From assembly GCA_937982665.1 (NCBI GenBank), contig CALJLD010000291.1:1-13832 (forward strand): 13,832 bases of DNA, in the 5' to 3' direction. Below are positions 13,757-13,832 of this stretch, in pieces (the stretch's first letter is position 1; each line of letters begins with the position of its first letter). The stretch is from an uncultured Planctomycetales bacterium (GTDB lineage: Bacteria; Planctomycetota; Planctomycetia; Pirellulales; S012-138). A program made the translations under genes and the position numbers. The notes beneath the pieces are model-generated. The model saw nothing but the letters and a program-made list of their open reading frames with translations, was not told where the DNA came from and did no database searches.

Positions 13757-13790
13757 AAAAAGACCAGCATCCGTAGATGCCGGCCTTTTT
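13757..13790. terminator. intrinsic terminator, probably bidirectional
   Basis: GCATC/GATGC (13767-13771 and 13776-13780) closes on a CGTA loop. It is extended by CC/GG and AAAAAG/CTTTTT across two A-C mismatches. The T run (13786-13790) on the plus strand and the A run (13755-13761) give U-tracts for both directions. It is the first good terminator downstream of tadG, though about 425 bases away. Confidence 0.75.
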
Positions 13791-13832
13791 AGATTTGCAG
13801 TGGTTGTGCCAATGCCGATCTGAGTTGCGGGG

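Larger units (their letters stand above)
13333..13832. other. gene-poor end of window with gene remnants
   Basis: No intact gene is supported. Longer open frames on both strands have no family features. The stretch carries a truncated csrA start and a receiver-like tail on the minus strand, a possible minus-strand promoter, and an intrinsic terminator, listed separately. The distance from the tadG stop to that terminator is about 425 bases. Confidence 0.6.

Noticed and set aside
13438..13770. 110-residue minus-strand open frame at the end of the window
   Set aside because: It has no family features and reads out of frame with both the csrA start and the receiver-like tail; its upstream part covers the terminator.

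Overview
The window reads as a chromosomal segment of a planctomycete-like bacterium. This is an inference from gene content: a Pkn2-type Ser/Thr kinase, a Tad (Flp) pilus operon whose TadG has no recognisable von Willebrand domain, several receiver-domain proteins, and a csrA-type start. No rRNA, tRNA, CRISPR array, transposase or integrase was seen.

Layout. Positions 1-801 (+) hold the 3' part of a Ser/Thr protein kinase. Positions 802-1838 are mostly non-coding but structured: a tandem array with a 21-bp period in which each unit carries a GGAA/TTCC-type dyad, a small minus-strand ORF with a strong ribosome binding site that runs through the array, and several hairpins. Positions 1839-5927 (all minus) form a signalling block: a stand-alone receiver protein, a receiver protein with a degenerate HD-GYP domain, a second stand-alone receiver, and a PAS histidine kinase whose stop codon overlaps the start of that second receiver by one base. 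None of the receiver proteins has a DNA-binding output domain. The kinase also carries a C-terminal region that looks like a decayed GGDEF fold.

Positions 5928-6299 are a divergent control region with palindromes, repeated TGCGC motifs, a candidate promoter and a possible leader ORF. Positions 6300-13332 (all +) are a compact Tad operon: cpaE/tadZ, cpaF/tadA, tadB, tadC, two TadE-like pseudopilin genes, and tadG. The flp pilin, prepilin peptidase, secretin and CpaB genes are absent here, so they must be elsewhere if the machine is complete.

Positions 13333-13832 hold no intact gene. On the minus strand there is the beginning of a csrA gene (Shine-Dalgarno sequence plus a start coding MLVLSRK) that stops after 16 codons and overlaps, in another frame, what looks like the tail of a receiver domain. 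A good intrinsic terminator lies at 13757-13790.

How the parts may work together (inference): the minus-strand kinase and receivers are divergent from the pilus operon and lack DNA-binding domains, so they may act on pilus assembly through protein-protein contacts, as receiver-like proteins do in other surface-motility or attachment systems. The most unusual points are the csrA/receiver remnant, the dyad repeat array, the dead HD-GYP and GGDEF-like domains in one cluster, and a CpaE that lacks both Walker A lysines and the receiver aspartate.
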